A DNA stretch of 64,000 nt, from NCBI GenBank assembly GCA_947627215.1, contig CANQVD010000006.1, forward strand, positions 62,001 to 126,000, read 5' to 3'. Origin of the DNA: an uncultured Eisenbergiella sp. (GTDB lineage: Bacteria > Bacillota > Clostridia > Lachnospirales > Lachnospiraceae). Under the pieces are notes generated by a model. That model ran no database searches. It saw nothing but the letters and a program-made list of their open reading frames with translations, and was not told the origin of the DNA. A program made the position numbers and the translations under genes. Below are positions 8,216-17,708 of this stretch, piece by piece (position 1 is the first letter of the stretch; each line of letters starts with the position of its first letter).

Positions 8216-9418
8216 TCACTCTCCGCACAGCGCCCGGATCACATCGGCCCCTTTTTTCGCCCGTTCCCGGTATTCCGGCATGACCTGCTGCAGACGGTCG
8301 CGGACGGACGTCTCCCGTTCCAGGAGCCATTCAAATGCACGGACCAGTTCTTCCCCTTTTTCCATCTGCTGCACCGTAATCACATAATGCTCGTCGCTGC
8401 CGAACAGATCCTTCGCGATGCCCCTGGCCTTCACCGAATATCCCGCCGCCAGCGTGGGCACACAGCTCGAATAGGCCGCGATGGTGGCATGGGTCCTGGC
8501 CCCCACAAAAAAACGGCACCGGGCGATAAAGCCCTTCAGCTCCGCTGCGGAAGCATCCTCCACGAGCACGACCCGGCCGGTCCCGGCGAAGCGTTCGTAC
8601 AGCGACCGCAGCGGCTTCCTGTCGTCGCCGCCCTTCCATACCACGTGGGGGATCAGCGCCACGCTAAAATCCGTCTGTTCCAGGATATGGGAAAGGAGCG
8701 CCGCATAATTTTCCATGACAACGCCGGCCTTTTTCTCATTTTCCACGATCATGGGACTGATATTCAGCCCCACCGTCTTGTTTTCCTTCCACCCCGCCGG
8801 CAGCGGAAGATATTCCGTTTCCAGTAAAAAAGCGGGATCCGGGTACAGGAACAGCCGTTCCGGAGGGAGCGCCTGCCGCAGCGCCTCCCAGGTGATGCTC
8901 TCCCGGGCCACAACGGCATCATAGAGCCGCAGATCCTCCGCAATATCCGGCCTCTTAATCAGCTCCGGTTCGATGGAACAGCCATAGAGCAGCGTCTTCG
9001 CGCCCTGGCGGTGAAACATCCGGTTGCTCATGATGAGCCGCTCCAGCATATTTTCATAGCAATAATTGTCCCCGCCGATGGAAATGTTCAGCGCGTGCAG
9101 ACGCTTCCCGCACACCGCCCGGTAGCGGTAGCGCATATAGCTCTCCGGATCGTGCAGGAAATGCTTTCTGATATAGTAAAAAGCATGAACCGGCAGGCTC
9201 GCCTCTACATGCCTTTCTTCGATGATCTCCGCACACAGCCCGGGAAGGGAATACCTGTCATCCTCAGCCTTTCTGCTGGTGATGAGGACCGCCGGCCTGG
9301 GAAGCATCCGGCACAGACAGCCGGCAATGGCTTCACTGCCGTGATTGTCGCTGCCCGCATGCATATACAGTACAATTTTGTCATGTTTCATACAGTTCCC
9401 ATCTCCTGATATCCGCAT
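8216..9418 (-). CDS. Polysaccharide pyruvyl transferase family protein
   Basis: The 400-residue protein has the N-terminal YMHAGSDNHGSEAI block and the C-terminal VGARTHATIAAYSSCVPTLA block typical of the CsaB/WcaK pyruvyl-transferase family, in which an Arg and His near the C-terminus bind phosphoenolpyruvate. Family members add ketal-linked pyruvate to a sugar residue, giving an acidic polymer. The ATG at 9418 is chosen because GGGAGGAG sits 5 bases ahead. The ATG at 9391 (MKHDK) fits family N-termini better but its AGGAG is 11 bases away, so it remains an alternative. A similar protein could also act as a pseudo-glycosyltransferase. Confidence 0.85.
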   Translation of the reverse strand: MRISGDGNCMKHDKIVLYMHAGSDNHGSEAIAGCLCRMLPRPAVLITSRKAEDDRYSLPGLCAEIIEERHVEASLPVHAFYYIRKHFLHDPESYMRYRYRAVCGKRLHALNISIGGDNYCYENMLERLIMSNRMFHRQGAKTLLYGCSIEPELIKRPDIAEDLRLYDAVVARESITWEALRQALPPERLFLYPDPAFLLETEYLPLPAGWKENKTVGLNISPMIVENEKKAGVVMENYAALLSHILEQTDFSVALIPHVVWKGGDDRKPLRSLYERFAGTGRVVLVEDASAAELKGFIARCRFFVGARTHATIAAYSSCVPTLAAGYSVKARGIAKDLFGSDEHYVITVQQMEKGEELVRAFEWLLERETSVRDRLQQVMPEYRERAKKGADVIRALCGE

Positions 9419-9473
9419 TTACTCCTCCCGAAACGGTACAGAGCCCTCTATCGCCCTTCCCCAGGGCGTCTTT

Positions 9474-10517
9474 TCAACGCTGCCTGACGTAATACAATAC
9501 CATGGCAAAGCGCAGCAAACTGAGCATGACAAAATCAGGATGCTTCAGCACGGCATAGAGAAGCCGGTTGGATGCCGTCCTGATTTCCAGCGGAACGGCA
9601 TTCACCAGCGCGCTGACCTCCGGATCGCAGCCAATGGCCCGGATATTCTTCCGGTATCCCCTGGGATTCCCTCTCGCCTCATTCTTGAGCACCAGAAGCA
9701 GCATGAGCAGAAATTCCCGGTCTGCCCGCCGCAGCATTGCCGCCTGTTCCTCCGGGCCGTATTTTTCCCGCACGATCCGTTCAACGGCCGCACGAAGCCA
9801 TCGCATGTTTTCATAAAGATTCCGATCATAATGATGAACCAGGGAGGACTCCAGATACAGATAGTGATAATAGGCCTTATGATCCAGGATCACCAGCCGT
9901 TCACAATCCAGCAGCGCCGGGACGATGATCAGCGTATCGTCTCCCATACCGACCCGCGGATCACAGAACGTGATATTCCCGCAGATCAGCTCTCTGGAAA
10001 TCAGCTTCATACATTTGGAAAAAGAAACCAGGCGTTCTTCCTCGCCCAACAGCGCCGGGGCAATCTCCCGGCGCAGCCGCTCCCCCTCATATTCTCCCGG
10101 CAGAAGCTTCTGCCATACAAACTGCTGCCGCCCGCCGCTTCTCTCGATCACATAGTCGCAGGCGACGATCTCCTTCCGGCCTCCGAGCAGGTGTTTTGCC
10201 ATTTCCTCCAGCATCTCCGGATCCACCCAGTCGTCGCTGTCCATGAAATTCAGGTATTCTCCGACGGACTCCCGCACGCCTCTGGTCCAGGCGGAGTAAA
10301 CGCCGCCGTTCTCCTTATGAAAGACCCGAATCCTGGAATCCTGCTTTGCCAGCGCATCGCAGATGTCCCCGCTCCGGTCCTGAGAACCGTCGTCAATGAG
10401 CAGAATCTCCAGATTCCGGTAGGTCTGTGCCAGCAGGCTTTCGATACTGCGTTTCAGATACGGTTCTTTATTGTATACGGATACGATAACGCTGATTTTA
10501 CACCGTTCCTGTTCCAC
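9474..10517 (-). CDS. Glycosyltransferase family 2
   Basis: This 347-residue GT2 has KISVIVSVYNKEPYLKRSIE at the N-terminus, IDDGSQDRSG near residue 43 and MDSDDWVDPEM as the DxD motif. It resembles capsule GT2 enzymes such as CpsJ/EpsJ types. The start is taken as GTG at 10517 because AGGAGG lies 6 bases upstream. The ATG at 10532 would place that AGGAGG inside the coding sequence. The gene overlaps the end of the preceding GT4 by 20 bases, suggesting translational coupling. Its donor sugar is unknown. Confidence 0.88.
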   Translation of the reverse strand: MEQERCKISVIVSVYNKEPYLKRSIESLLAQTYRNLEILLIDDGSQDRSGDICDALAKQDSRIRVFHKENGGVYSAWTRGVRESVGEYLNFMDSDDWVDPEMLEEMAKHLLGGRKEIVACDYVIERSGGRQQFVWQKLLPGEYEGERLRREIAPALLGEEERLVSFSKCMKLISRELICGNITFCDPRVGMGDDTLIIVPALLDCERLVILDHKAYYHYLYLESSLVHHYDRNLYENMRWLRAAVERIVREKYGPEEQAAMLRRADREFLLMLLLVLKNEARGNPRGYRKNIRAIGCDPEVSALVNAVPLEIRTASNRLLYAVLKHPDFVMLSLLRFAMVLYYVRQR

Positions 10518-11550
10518 GCAGAACCTCCTCATATATATCCGTCAACCGTCCGATGCTTTTCTCCAGCGAATAGGACTCCTCCACCGTTTTCCTGGCATTC
10601 TCTCCCAGCCTTCTGCAGAGCGCCGCATCCGACAGAACGCACCGCAGCCCCTCCGTCAGGGAAGCAGGATCCTTCGGCCGGATCAGAATCCCGTTTTTCC
10701 CGCGTTCCAGGATATGCGGAATACCTCCCGTATCGGACGCCACCACCGCACAGGACGCTTCCATGGCCTCCATCAGCGCCACCGGCTGGCCCTCAAACCA
10801 GGACGGCATCACGAAGATACCGCACGCCGACAAATATTTTTTCTTTTCCTCTCCTGTGATCCAGCCCAGCCAGCGAACGGTCTCTCCGAGCTGCTCCGCT
10901 TCCCTTTTCAGAGAAGCATCCTCCCAGATGCCGCCCAGATACAGGCACAGCCCCGGAAATTCCTCCCGCAGCACTTCGACGGCACACAAAAGCTCCCTGA
11001 TCCCCTTCTCCCGACACAGTCTGCCCAGAAACAGAAGCTCCCGCTTTTCATACGATTTCACCCGCCGCGGCAGAACAGATACGGTATTGGGAAATACCAG
11101 GATCTTATCCGGTTCGGTGATCTCTCCGAAAAACCGCTTCCAGGACGGCGTCAGCACCAGCATCACATCCGCCATATCCAGGATCCGCCTGAGCCGACGC
11201 TTCCCGCGCGCCGACAGCGCTCCATAGAAATTCTCAAAATCCCCTCCGTGCTGATGCAGGACGATCTTCCTCCGGAAAAGCTGCGCCGTCTCGATAAACA
11301 CAGACTTCCGGTAATAGCTGGCGTCCGACGCCATATTTACATGCACGATCTGACATCCGGGCAGCCGGAGGAGAAAGAGAACCCACGCGCCCACGGCGCA
11401 CAGCAGCTTGCGCAGCCTGCCCCCCTCCGCCATGGTGCCGATATAGCACAGCGATACTTTTTCATCCAGCCCGGCGGCATAGTAATTATTGACCATGGCA
11501 GAAATTCCGCCGTGCACACTTCGGGCAGGCCCGATCATCAGAACTCGCAC
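10498..11550 (-). CDS. Glycosyltransferase family 4
   Basis: The 350-residue GT-B protein has an N-terminal HGGISAMVNNYY glycine-rich loop (residues 13-24) and the C-terminal family motif WFEGQPVALMEAMEASCAVV with the E-x7-E pair that contacts the nucleotide sugar. SDTGGIPHILERGKNG follows. These retaining enzymes act on the inner membrane face to extend the repeat unit. The start is GTG at 11550, with AGGTG 5 bases ahead. The upstream acyltransferase ends 9 bases before. Confidence 0.9.
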   Translation of the reverse strand: MRVLMIGPARSVHGGISAMVNNYYAAGLDEKVSLCYIGTMAEGGRLRKLLCAVGAWVLFLLRLPGCQIVHVNMASDASYYRKSVFIETAQLFRRKIVLHQHGGDFENFYGALSARGKRRLRRILDMADVMLVLTPSWKRFFGEITEPDKILVFPNTVSVLPRRVKSYEKRELLFLGRLCREKGIRELLCAVEVLREEFPGLCLYLGGIWEDASLKREAEQLGETVRWLGWITGEEKKKYLSACGIFVMPSWFEGQPVALMEAMEASCAVVASDTGGIPHILERGKNGILIRPKDPASLTEGLRCVLSDAALCRRLGENARKTVEESYSLEKSIGRLTDIYEEVLRGTGTV

Positions 11551-11559
11551 CGGATCACC

Positions 11560-12618
11560 TCATTTCCCAAGCGCGCGCCGCTCCAGCAAAAACCAGGACG
11601 CGCTGCCAAACAGGCAAAAGAGCAGGCAATAAACCGCCAGCAGGACCGCGTGATGGACCCTGGCCGGCAGATCATAACAGAAGAACACATTGATAATCAG
11701 CCAGTGATAGAGAAAAATGCCATAGGAAATATCATTTTTCCGACGGTGCCGTCCCAGCGCATAGGCCGTCCCCACCGTAAGGCAGGGCAGCAGGAGACTC
11801 ACCGCAATATCCTCATAATATCCCGCCACCGGCCATGCATATTTCTGCCAGAGAACCCTGTAAGTCACATAAAAGATCCACAGAGCAGGCAGACACCTGA
11901 TCAGCCGCCCCATGATGCGCTCCCGATACTGATACAGACAAAACCCTCCCAGGAACCAGACCAGATAGGGCAGACAGCTCCGTTCCAGAAGAAGCGCGGC
12001 ATACGACGGCAGCGACGCCTGGACGAACCCGCAAAGCAGATTTCCCGCTGCGGACAGACAAAAGCAGACGAGCCAGAAGCTTCGTTTCCTTTTCCGCCAA
12101 AAATCCCAGAAAAGAAAAAGCAGCAGATAAAACTGCATTTCCACCATGATCGTCCAAAGCGTACCGTTAACGCTTCCTGTCCCCAGCCCTTCAAGAAAAT
12201 GCGGCGTGTAGGCCACGCCCACCGCCTGAACCCCAGTCCATACGATCAGCGATTTCAGATTCTCTGCGGAAGGCCGCAGGATCCCGACGATCAGGACTGC
12301 CGTCACCGCGACATTGGCCCACAGCCCCGGGTATACGCGCAGGAGCCGTCTGCGAAGGAACCGCTTCCGGTCAGAACCGCTTTCCAGAGAATGCCCCATT
12401 AAGAAACCGCTGATCGAAAACAGCAGAATCAGCCCCGGGAAAACGGTAAACAGCTTTCTGACGGACCACAGCCGCACATCCAGCATCCCCGGTTCCTGAT
12501 AGGAGATCAGCATCAGGGCCAGAAAATGCGATACGGCAATCTGAACAGCCGCAAACAGCCGGCACCAGTCCAGGCTGTTGTTTTCAAATACGAACTCAGA
12601 TTTCTTTTCTCCGGCCAC
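11560..12618 (-). CDS. Acyltransferase-3 family membrane protein (OafA/WecH-like)
   Basis: This protein of about 352 residues has roughly ten membrane segments. The first carries LDWCRLFAAVQIAVSHF with the conserved Arg and His of the acyltransferase-3 family, which O-acetylates (or otherwise acylates) polysaccharide sugars using acyl-CoA. A long in-frame upstream extension to 12759 falls inside the preceding polymerase gene and has no family likeness. The best start is GTG at 12618, with GGAGG 8 bases ahead, giving a 23-base overlap with the upstream gene. The target sugar is unknown. Confidence 0.85.
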   Translation of the reverse strand: MAGEKKSEFVFENNSLDWCRLFAAVQIAVSHFLALMLISYQEPGMLDVRLWSVRKLFTVFPGLILLFSISGFLMGHSLESGSDRKRFLRRRLLRVYPGLWANVAVTAVLIVGILRPSAENLKSLIVWTGVQAVGVAYTPHFLEGLGTGSVNGTLWTIMVEMQFYLLLFLFWDFWRKRKRSFWLVCFCLSAAGNLLCGFVQASLPSYAALLLERSCLPYLVWFLGGFCLYQYRERIMGRLIRCLPALWIFYVTYRVLWQKYAWPVAGYYEDIAVSLLLPCLTVGTAYALGRHRRKNDISYGIFLYHWLIINVFFCYDLPARVHHAVLLAVYCLLFCLFGSASWFLLERRALGK

Positions 12619-13819
12619 CCGCACGTCCTCCAAACAGTTCCCAGAACCGCCACCAGTATGCCTGCCGTCCCCCGCTCTTTCCGGACGCGGCAATGCCTGT
12701 CCAGTACGCTCCCAGAAGCAGCAGCACATAATTTCTCGCAATATACACAGAAACCGCATGGGCCTCGATCACTGTATAAACAGCAAACGACATGGTCAGT
12801 ACAAATCCCATATAGTCATTTTGTTTCCGCAACTGCCGGATGAGCAATAACACGGCCGCAATGCAGCAGATCCCCGGAATGATTCCATACCAGAAAAACA
12901 GACGTACATAACCCATATCAAAGTATTCCACATAATCCGGATCCCCGAACAGCTTCCAGTTTTCCAGTACGCCGCCTCCGTTTTCATAAGCGCAGATACT
13001 TGTGATGCGCCCCGTGAGAAGGCGGTCGATCCGAACCACCCATGCCGGAAGGAATTCATACCAGTCGGAAATATAGGCCGCAAAGACGGAAAATCCCAAT
13101 TCCGCCAGAATGATAAACACGCCGCACCAATACACCCAGACCGCCTGCCGCAGCTTCCCGCAGTATTGCATGAGGGCAGCCAGAATCAGAGTACCGCTCA
13201 TCACCAAAAGCGTCGTACGCGTTACCGTCGCGAGATAAGTCACGCCCGTCAGCAGCGCCAGGAATCCATAATGCCAAAGCCGCATTCTCTCATGATACAG
13301 ATAAAGGCCCAGCGTCATCAGCGCCCAAACCATTGTGGCAAGCGCATTGGAATTTCCTACTCCCAGGCAAAGGCGGGGAATATTTTCCTTAAAACCGTAT
13401 CCCGCACCGGCGTCAAACACTTCTCCCAGCACGCCGGCGAAGGCCAGTCCCGCCAGAACAAGCATGCCCGCAATGGTTCCCCAGAACACTGCCTTCATGG
13501 CCTTTCGGTGATCCACCCCCTTCATGGCCGCCACAAAAACCACCATCCGCACCGCTTCATCCCGGGTGGAGACAAGATAGCAAAGTCCCGCGATCAGGCC
13601 CGCCAGAACAATGGCGCACCATTCCCGAACGGAATATTTCGTCATGCACACTTTCAACGCAAAAAACAGAAAGCTCACCCGGAATATCTGACCTTCCACC
13701 GGATTGGTCCAGGAGCTTTTGTCCAGGATCAGGATCAGGATTTCGATCAGCAGCCCAGCATAAAAACAGACCGTCCCCGCTTTTTCCATTTTCTTTTCCC
13801 GCTCAATGGAAAGTTCCAT
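12596..13819 (-). CDS. O-antigen polymerase-like membrane protein (Wzy-type candidate)
   Basis: The 407-residue protein has about 10-12 hydrophobic segments and a long soluble loop near residues 270-320, the usual topology of Wzy polymerases, which join lipid-linked repeat units outside the membrane. Sequence motifs are weak in this family, so the call rests on topology and context between acyltransferase and GT2 genes. The start at 13819 follows AAAGGTG with a 5-base gap. The open frame continues to 13975 into the preceding gene, but that extension is unlikely. Another polymerase/ligase-type protein is at 51572-54085. Confidence 0.72.
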   Translation of the reverse strand: MELSIEREKKMEKAGTVCFYAGLLIEILILILDKSSWTNPVEGQIFRVSFLFFALKVCMTKYSVREWCAIVLAGLIAGLCYLVSTRDEAVRMVVFVAAMKGVDHRKAMKAVFWGTIAGMLVLAGLAFAGVLGEVFDAGAGYGFKENIPRLCLGVGNSNALATMVWALMTLGLYLYHERMRLWHYGFLALLTGVTYLATVTRTTLLVMSGTLILAALMQYCGKLRQAVWVYWCGVFIILAELGFSVFAAYISDWYEFLPAWVVRIDRLLTGRITSICAYENGGGVLENWKLFGDPDYVEYFDMGYVRLFFWYGIIPGICCIAAVLLLIRQLRKQNDYMGFVLTMSFAVYTVIEAHAVSVYIARNYVLLLLGAYWTGIAASGKSGGRQAYWWRFWELFGGRAGGRRKEI

Positions 13820-13865
13820 TTCGACACCTTTTCTCTCTCGGTTCCTTGCCTTTCTTTCTCCCGGC

Positions 13866-14951
13866 TCACGCGCCGTTTCTCCGCAGTTTCCGTTTCGCCG
13901 CATCCAGGAAAAAAAGCAGATCGGCAGCCCATTTTTCCCGCCGGGCCCTGCCGTAAGCTCTTTTTCCGATCCCATAAGGCTTCAGTGCGGCATAAGGCTG
14001 TCCATACTGCGTGGCGATCTCCAGGAGCCGGCCGGAATACGTCTTGCCGTCCGGCGCCCCGTCCAGGGAAAATTCCTGATAAACATAACCGTATTCCCTG
14101 ATATTCAGCGCACCGTTTCCGCTGCACGCCCGCGTCAGTTGTCCACCGCTGATACCGATACATACCAGCGGATCCCCGGTGCAGACGAACCCCGGCGCAG
14201 GTCTGTCCGCAGCAAAAGTCCCCAGGGCAGACCCGACCGCTCCGCCCTGGCTCAGCGCCCCTGTCCGGGCCGTATCCATACGATTTTGGTGTTCCGCTTT
14301 CCGCAGCAGCCGCATATAAAATTCCATATCAACCAGCCAGGTCAGTTCTTCTGCAAACAACTGATCGTTTCTGCGCCAGATCACCGCGCTGGGCGCTCCA
14401 ATCACATTGCCTAAGAACAGATTCCGCCAGTCCGCCCGGATCAGGGTGAGCTTTTCCGCGCTGATATGCCGTGCGAACCGATCCGGAAGATCCTTTTCAA
14501 ACGCCATGCCCGTCCTCAGCGTCCCGGCTTCCGCGGCCGCCTTTCTCTGGGATTCCAGCTCTTCCTTCGCTTCTGCTCCCAGCGCCACCTGCCAGCTCCC
14601 GGAAAAGGCCAGGACCGCCTCCGGTGCGTCATCCAGCAGCGCCGCGAAGCGCCCCAGGCTGTCCGGCCCGGCAAACCAGTCGTCGTGATGCATCATTTTG
14701 ATGTAATCGCCCCGGGCCTGTTCCACCGCCCGGTTCCAGTTGGCCGCGGCGCCCTTTCTCGTTTCATTCCTGAAATAGCGCAGCTTTTCAAGGCCCGCCT
14801 GCCGGGCTGCCGCCTCCACCGAGCCGTCCGGCGAGTCGTCCGTCAGAATCACCTCATAATCCGAAAACCGCTGCTCTCTGACGGACGCCAGCAGCCTTGC
14901 GATTCCTTCCGGATTCCGATAGGCGGGAATGCAGATCGATACCTTTGGCAT
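13866..14951 (-). CDS. Glycosyltransferase family 2
   Basis: The 361-residue protein opens with KVSICIPAYRNPEGIARLL and has LTDDSPDGSVE (residues about 36-46) and MMHHDDWFAG as the metal-binding DxD-like block. This is the layout of capsule and O-antigen GT2 enzymes. The C-terminal 100 residues are basic and helical without an evident membrane segment. GGGAGG precedes the ATG. It ends 46 bases before the polymerase start. Donor and acceptor are not predictable. Confidence 0.88.
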   Translation of the reverse strand: MPKVSICIPAYRNPEGIARLLASVREQRFSDYEVILTDDSPDGSVEAAARQAGLEKLRYFRNETRKGAAANWNRAVEQARGDYIKMMHHDDWFAGPDSLGRFAALLDDAPEAVLAFSGSWQVALGAEAKEELESQRKAAAEAGTLRTGMAFEKDLPDRFARHISAEKLTLIRADWRNLFLGNVIGAPSAVIWRRNDQLFAEELTWLVDMEFYMRLLRKAEHQNRMDTARTGALSQGGAVGSALGTFAADRPAPGFVCTGDPLVCIGISGGQLTRACSGNGALNIREYGYVYQEFSLDGAPDGKTYSGRLLEIATQYGQPYAALKPYGIGKRAYGRARREKWAADLLFFLDAAKRKLRRNGA

Positions 14952-15047
14952 GTCCAGCCTCCCTTCCGCAGCATATATGACGCAGAATTCCTGCCGCCTT
15001 TTCCGGACAGTCGTCCTGCCGGAACCGCCCGGCCTTTTCCGGACGGT

Positions 15048-15929
15048 CTACTTTTTCCCGAACAGCCTCCCCAGAACCGGCTTTTTCCGCGGATACCGCA
15101 AATAAGCGTATTCCTCCAGATGTTCCCTCAGATAAACCGGATAAGTCTCATCGATGGGAACGATCTCGAACCGACTCTCTCTTCCCAGGATATCCTGATG
15201 ATTCCGGATATTCCGTTTCACCCGGGAAAGGGTGGCGCGGTTATTATATTCCTGATGGGCCGCGCTTTTGATTTTATATTTTACCCTCTGCTCCACGGAC
15301 TCGTTTTTTCCGCCGCCCATATAGGAAAAATGCCATCCGCCCTCCGGCACCCGCACCATTATGGGTCTCTGCTCCTTATCCCGAAGCTGCTCCGTGGTGT
15401 ATTTTTCCAGCATGCTGTACTTACAGATTTTGGTGCCGAGCCATTTCCGGTCTGCTCCCGCAATCCCTTCAAATTCCCCGGTGATGGACAGTAAATTGCC
15501 GGAGGTTTCCTCCATATCCAGATAACAGTAAAAGTTGCGCTGGGCCAGCGCATAAATCCTGCTGTCGTCAAAATGATCCAGCACCCACTTCACCGCCTCC
15601 GGATTCGGGATCTCATCCACATCGGAAAAAATCACCACATCCTCCGGCCGGGCCCCGGCAAGTCCCCTGGCCACTGCGCACTTCTGATGGCTGTCTCTGA
15701 GAAACGCGCTGGTATCCATAGGCGTATCATCCACGATTTGGTGAATGATCCGTCCCTCAAATTCGGCGAACATATCCCTGTTCTCCTGGAAATACAGCGG
15801 TTTCTTATCCCCGGAAAAGGTTACGGTGGATTCACTGATCACAAATTTATCCACCACATCGCTCAGCACATGCAGTCTCAGCTTTAAGATATCCAGCTCA
15901 TTAAAAAACTGAAAGCAATCGTATACCAT
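15048..15929 (-). CDS. Glycosyltransferase family 17-like protein
   Basis: This 293-residue protein begins MVYDCFQFFNELDILKLRL and carries VVIFSDVDEIPNPEAV and GWHFSYMGG, the blocks that define GT17, named for the animal bisecting beta-1,4-GlcNAc transferase and also found in bacterial surface-glycan loci. Inverting transfer of a HexNAc-type sugar is the family expectation. Actual specificity is unknown. It follows the DUF5672 gene by 10 bases. The 96-bp gap downstream (14952-15047) holds only a 13-bp direct repeat. Confidence 0.85.
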   Translation of the reverse strand: MVYDCFQFFNELDILKLRLHVLSDVVDKFVISESTVTFSGDKKPLYFQENRDMFAEFEGRIIHQIVDDTPMDTSAFLRDSHQKCAVARGLAGARPEDVVIFSDVDEIPNPEAVKWVLDHFDDSRIYALAQRNFYCYLDMEETSGNLLSITGEFEGIAGADRKWLGTKICKYSMLEKYTTEQLRDKEQRPIMVRVPEGGWHFSYMGGGKNESVEQRVKYKIKSAAHQEYNNRATLSRVKRNIRNHQDILGRESRFEIVPIDETYPVYLREHLEEYAYLRYPRKKPVLGRLFGKK

Positions 15930-15939
15930 CGTTCGCTCT

Positions 15940-16680
15940 TCACCGATCCCTTCTCATCCTTTTCAGCTTCCGCTCCGCGCGCAGAAGCAGCTCCGGTTTT
16001 CCCCTGAATTTCGGATATCCGGCATTGCTTCCCGCCCATTTATGAAAGGCAAAAGGCGTGATTCCCTCTATCTCCGGAATCATGCTCTCATGAGAAAAAT
16101 ATTTCGCCACCTCCAGCGGAGCGATGCGCATGCCGGCCCCTTCCACCAGATGACGGTTTTTACAGCATAAGAATCCGTCCTCATGAAAATAACCGTGATC
16201 CGCTTCAAACGGAATCCCCGCTTTCTTCGGGAATTCCAGCAGCCGCCTGCTGCGGATGCCTACGCTGTTGCCCACCCGGCAAAGATTGCCGTGAATGTCC
16301 CGATAAGTGAAATCATCCTCCGGCACCGGCCAGGGAGCGCCGATATAATCATAATCCAGAAATTCATCCCGCCACATCTCGGGATGTACCACAAATCCAT
16401 CGTAATGCACCAGCATTACAAACTCCGTGTTCACATACTGCCCCATTTCATAGAGCATCTGATAGTTAAAGCAGTCTATATTCTCCAGGCGCTGGGTCTT
16501 CGCGAAACGGATGGTCTTCGGCAGAAACAGCGGTTTTTTATGCGTCACCAGAACACAGTCCCCGAAATCGATTCCCCGCATGCTGTACTTCATCGCCTGG
16601 ATCGTCTCCAGAAGCTTCACGCTGGTGACGGCCATCAGCGTCACATTGGGAAGCTGCAATCTGCCGTTTTTCACTTCCAT
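15940..16680 (-). CDS. DUF5672 family protein, probable glycosyltransferase
   Basis: The 246-residue protein has LPNVTLMAVTSVKLLETIQA at the N-terminus, VMLVHYDGFVVHP in the middle and YIGAPWP after it, the hallmark order of DUF5672, a GT-A-like family found in polysaccharide loci. The HYDGF segment looks like a DxD-type donor site. It has no membrane segments. The ATG at 16680 overlaps the end of the GT11-like gene by 10 bases and fits the family start. The longer frame to 16773 lies inside that gene. Its biochemical role is inferred from fold and neighbours. Confidence 0.75.
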   Translation of the reverse strand: MEVKNGRLQLPNVTLMAVTSVKLLETIQAMKYSMRGIDFGDCVLVTHKKPLFLPKTIRFAKTQRLENIDCFNYQMLYEMGQYVNTEFVMLVHYDGFVVHPEMWRDEFLDYDYIGAPWPVPEDDFTYRDIHGNLCRVGNSVGIRSRRLLEFPKKAGIPFEADHGYFHEDGFLCCKNRHLVEGAGMRIAPLEVAKYFSHESMIPEIEGITPFAFHKWAGSNAGYPKFRGKPELLLRAERKLKRMRRDR

Positions 16681-17708
16681 TTCATCACCGTCCTTTTTAT
16701 CCGACACCATGCGCCCCTGCACAGTCTGGCCGCACGCCACCGCCGGTAAAGCATCTGACTCTTCAGTTCCCATAACCGTTTCGTCAGTCCCTCCGGCTTT
16801 TGGTTCAGACGGCGGTAATCCGCGGAATGGGCTTTATATTCCTCCAGCTCCCTGCGGCATTCCTGAGCGGTGAACACCCGTCCTCTTCTGTCCATATAAT
16901 GCCAGCCTGTATAAATATTCTGTTCCGATGCCCAGTATCCGTTGGACACATTATGTCTCGCCCAGTATTTTGGCGCCAGAATATACTGCACGGTTTCCGA
17001 ACACAGCGCCGGAAAATAGGCAAAGGAAGAATTGGCCAGCAGCAGGTACCTGGCATTTTTCAAGATGGCATAATCCTTCGCCAGATCAAAATTGCAGGCC
17101 GGGATACCGGGCAGAAGCTTTCCCGCTTCCCGTACGTCATTGGTCACGATGAGGAATTCCATCTCCGGATCGATCTCCCGCATCCGCTTCATGCCGTTCT
17201 TCCAGTATTTTTTTCTCAGATACATCTCCGGGAAATCCATATAATCGGAACAGCGCAGATGCATCACGCACAAATGCTCCCGGGAATATTCCCGACAGTC
17301 ATATTCCGGTTTGACCCGAAGCCATTCGCGGATTTCCTTCCGATACTCATAGAAATAGTCCTCTGCCTGCATGTTGCCCAGCAGCAGGGTATGATCCGGC
17401 ACGGCAAACATTTTCGGATCGGCTCCCGTCACATAACAGCCGTGCCTCATATCATGCCGGGAATTCCCCATATACAGACGGTCTTCCCGCTCCCGGTATA
17501 CCGAATCGAAATCGGACTCACTGGCCTCCTGTCCAAAATCCAGATCCATGAAATAAAGTCCGCACTGACTGTGAATATTATTGGCCAGCGTTTCCTTCCC
17601 CAGAATGGAAAAATCCAATCCCCGCTTTCTGGCGATGCAGCGGCAGGTCACATAACAAAAAAGCTGATTTCCCAATCCCTGTCCTTTTGACAGCTTCGTT
17701 CCGATCAT
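16671..17708 (-). CDS. GT11-related glycosyltransferase with divergent HLRCSDY motif
   Basis: The 345-residue protein has the GT11 entry motif GQGLGNQLFCYVTCRCIA and the later LANSSFAYFPALCSE block, so it belongs to the GT11/GT-B fucosyltransferase group. The normally invariant HxRRGDY motif, whose Arg residues help bind GDP-fucose, reads HLRCSDYMDFP here. The second Arg and the Gly are replaced, so the donor may differ. It overlaps the upstream DUF6056 gene by 4 bases (ATGA) and the downstream DUF5672 gene by 10, implying coupled translation. Confident as GT11-like, not as a fucosyltransferase. Confidence 0.75.
   Translation of the reverse strand: MIGTKLSKGQGLGNQLFCYVTCRCIARKRGLDFSILGKETLANNIHSQCGLYFMDLDFGQEASESDFDSVYREREDRLYMGNSRHDMRHGCYVTGADPKMFAVPDHTLLLGNMQAEDYFYEYRKEIREWLRVKPEYDCREYSREHLCVMHLRCSDYMDFPEMYLRKKYWKNGMKRMREIDPEMEFLIVTNDVREAGKLLPGIPACNFDLAKDYAILKNARYLLLANSSFAYFPALCSETVQYILAPKYWARHNVSNGYWASEQNIYTGWHYMDRRGRVFTAQECRRELEEYKAHSADYRRLNQKPEGLTKRLWELKSQMLYRRWRAARLCRGAWCRIKRTVMKWK

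Noticed and set aside
12619-12759. Longer N-terminus of the acyltransferase-3 protein
   Set aside because: The extension lies wholly inside the preceding polymerase gene in another frame, is Cys/Gly/Arg-rich and unlike the family. GTG 12618 has a good ribosome site.
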